From NCBI GenBank assembly GCA_950295325.1, contig OX485809.1:19546144-19610143 (forward strand): a DNA stretch of 64,000 nt. Reading direction: 5' to 3'. Each line of letters opens with the position of its first letter. Positions within the stretch are counted from its first letter, which is position 1. The translations under genes were made by a program, and so were the position numbers. The notes under the pieces are model-generated. The model saw nothing but the letters and a program-made list of their open reading frames with translations. It made no database searches and had not been told where the DNA came from. The DNA is from Polytrichum commune (lineage: Eukaryota; Streptophyta; Polytrichopsida; Polytrichales; Polytrichaceae). Shown here in pieces: positions 63,114 through 64,000 of the stretch.

Positions 63114-64000
63114 CTGCAAAATATATGTACTAGTTAATCAAGGAGAGAACATGAGCTCAGCTGCCATCAGTTATAAGTGTATGTGGTATTGTTTGACCAT
63201 CAAAAGACATGTCTCGGGACCGAGACACTAGTACTAGGCACAAATATTCAACTCATGAAATAGTGATCCTTACATCGGATCACCCTCTTAGCTCACATTG
63301 CAAATTTACAATATATCAAATTACACTTATATTAGGTTACACTTATATAAGATTACACTCATATCAGGTTACACTTATATCAGATTACACTTATAGCCCC
63401 TAAAGTCATAGTGAGGTGGAAGAGTTTAATAGTCTCAAATAGTCTCTCGGGACCGAGAAACTAGAAATCAACTCTAAAATTCAATTTCAAACCTACCTAT
63501 CCTTACAGATATCAAACCTTAGATCAGATTACACTTCTAACAAACATTACTAACATCATATCGGAGTACACTTATAACAAGCATATCTAGATATTAATAT
63601 CTACTATGATTGTAGGTAGTAGAGTCTGAAAACCAGAAAATGTGTCTCAAGACCGAGACACTCAAATTCGGCCCTGGAATTTCAAAAATTTCTAAGCTTA
63701 CATCAAATCACCCTTATACCCACAAGTCCAAACTAACCTCATATCATATTGCACTTGTAACCCACATATCTAACCTCACATCAGTTTGACCTTAATACTA
63801 GCATATCTAGACCTCACATCAAATTTCACTTCAAACCCACATTTTTGGTATCAAATCAAAGTACCCTTATACCAAATAAATCTAGATTTCCATATCAAAT
63901 ATCATTGTAGGGTTTACAGTTTGAATACCAAAAATTGTGTCTCAGCACCGAGACACTCAAACTCGGCCCTGGAATTTCAAAAATTTCAAAAATTGAATCA
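63114..64000. repeat. Satellite array upstream of the ParB/MTase gene, to window end
   Basis: The same units continue past the first exon. Hairpins near 63210, 63440, 63645 and 63940 are more diverged: arms stay alike while the centre varies (GGGACC, AAGACC, AGCACC). No upstream exon was recognised before the window ends. Confidence 0.85.

Overview
The window is plant nuclear DNA: AT-rich, dense in transposable elements, with spliced GT-AG genes and few coding bases. Land plant is supported by a glycine-rich-domain protein (GRDP/DUF1399) gene, a CACTA TNP2 transposase, many 3-bp-TSD MITEs (TTA/TAA) and one Stowaway MITE starting CTCCCTCCGTCCC. A large-genome lineage, possibly a seed-free plant or gymnosperm, is an inference only.

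Layout. 0-20 kb: a decayed PIF/Harbinger transposase (0.3-1.2 kb), several Harbinger/Tourist-like MITEs, short minisatellites and a fold-back element (9.8-13.0 kb). I see no intact gene there. 20.5-29.9 kb (+): an 11-exon GRDP-like gene whose exon phases all close on an 842-residue frame; its introns carry MITEs and local duplications. 31.2-32.1 kb: a LINE reverse-transcriptase remnant. 32.5-40.6 kb: more MITEs and an AT-rich minisatellite that holds the Stowaway copy. 40.66-43.70 kb: a GC-rich CACTA element end with the C-terminal half of TNP2 (two in-frame stops), cut off at 43.70 kb.

The right third holds the most unusual material, with three spliced reading frames on the minus strand. (i) 47.4-44.2 kb: a two-exon, about 1008-residue DUF7869-like (RNase-H-fold, transposase-like) protein. 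About 90 bp upstream of it is a 0.6-kb array of two alternating kinds of DNA hairpin. (ii) 53.95-52.2 kb: the C-terminal part of an FCP1/NIF-type HAD phosphatase without the exon for its nucleophile motif. (iii) 63.1-55.5 kb: a ten-exon, 1091-residue protein with a ParB-like DGNHR motif near the N terminus and a beta-class (motif IV before motif I) amino-methyltransferase-like C terminus. Its long introns and upstream flank are filled with a satellite carrying the hairpin GTGTCTCGG/CCGAGACAC.

The same 17-bp sequence, beginning AACACTATATTCG, lies 0.37-0.53 kb beyond the 3' ends of genes (i) and (ii), in the same orientation. These genes may therefore belong to one family of cargo-carrying DNA transposons. 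That link is a hypothesis: the opposite ends are not visible in the window.
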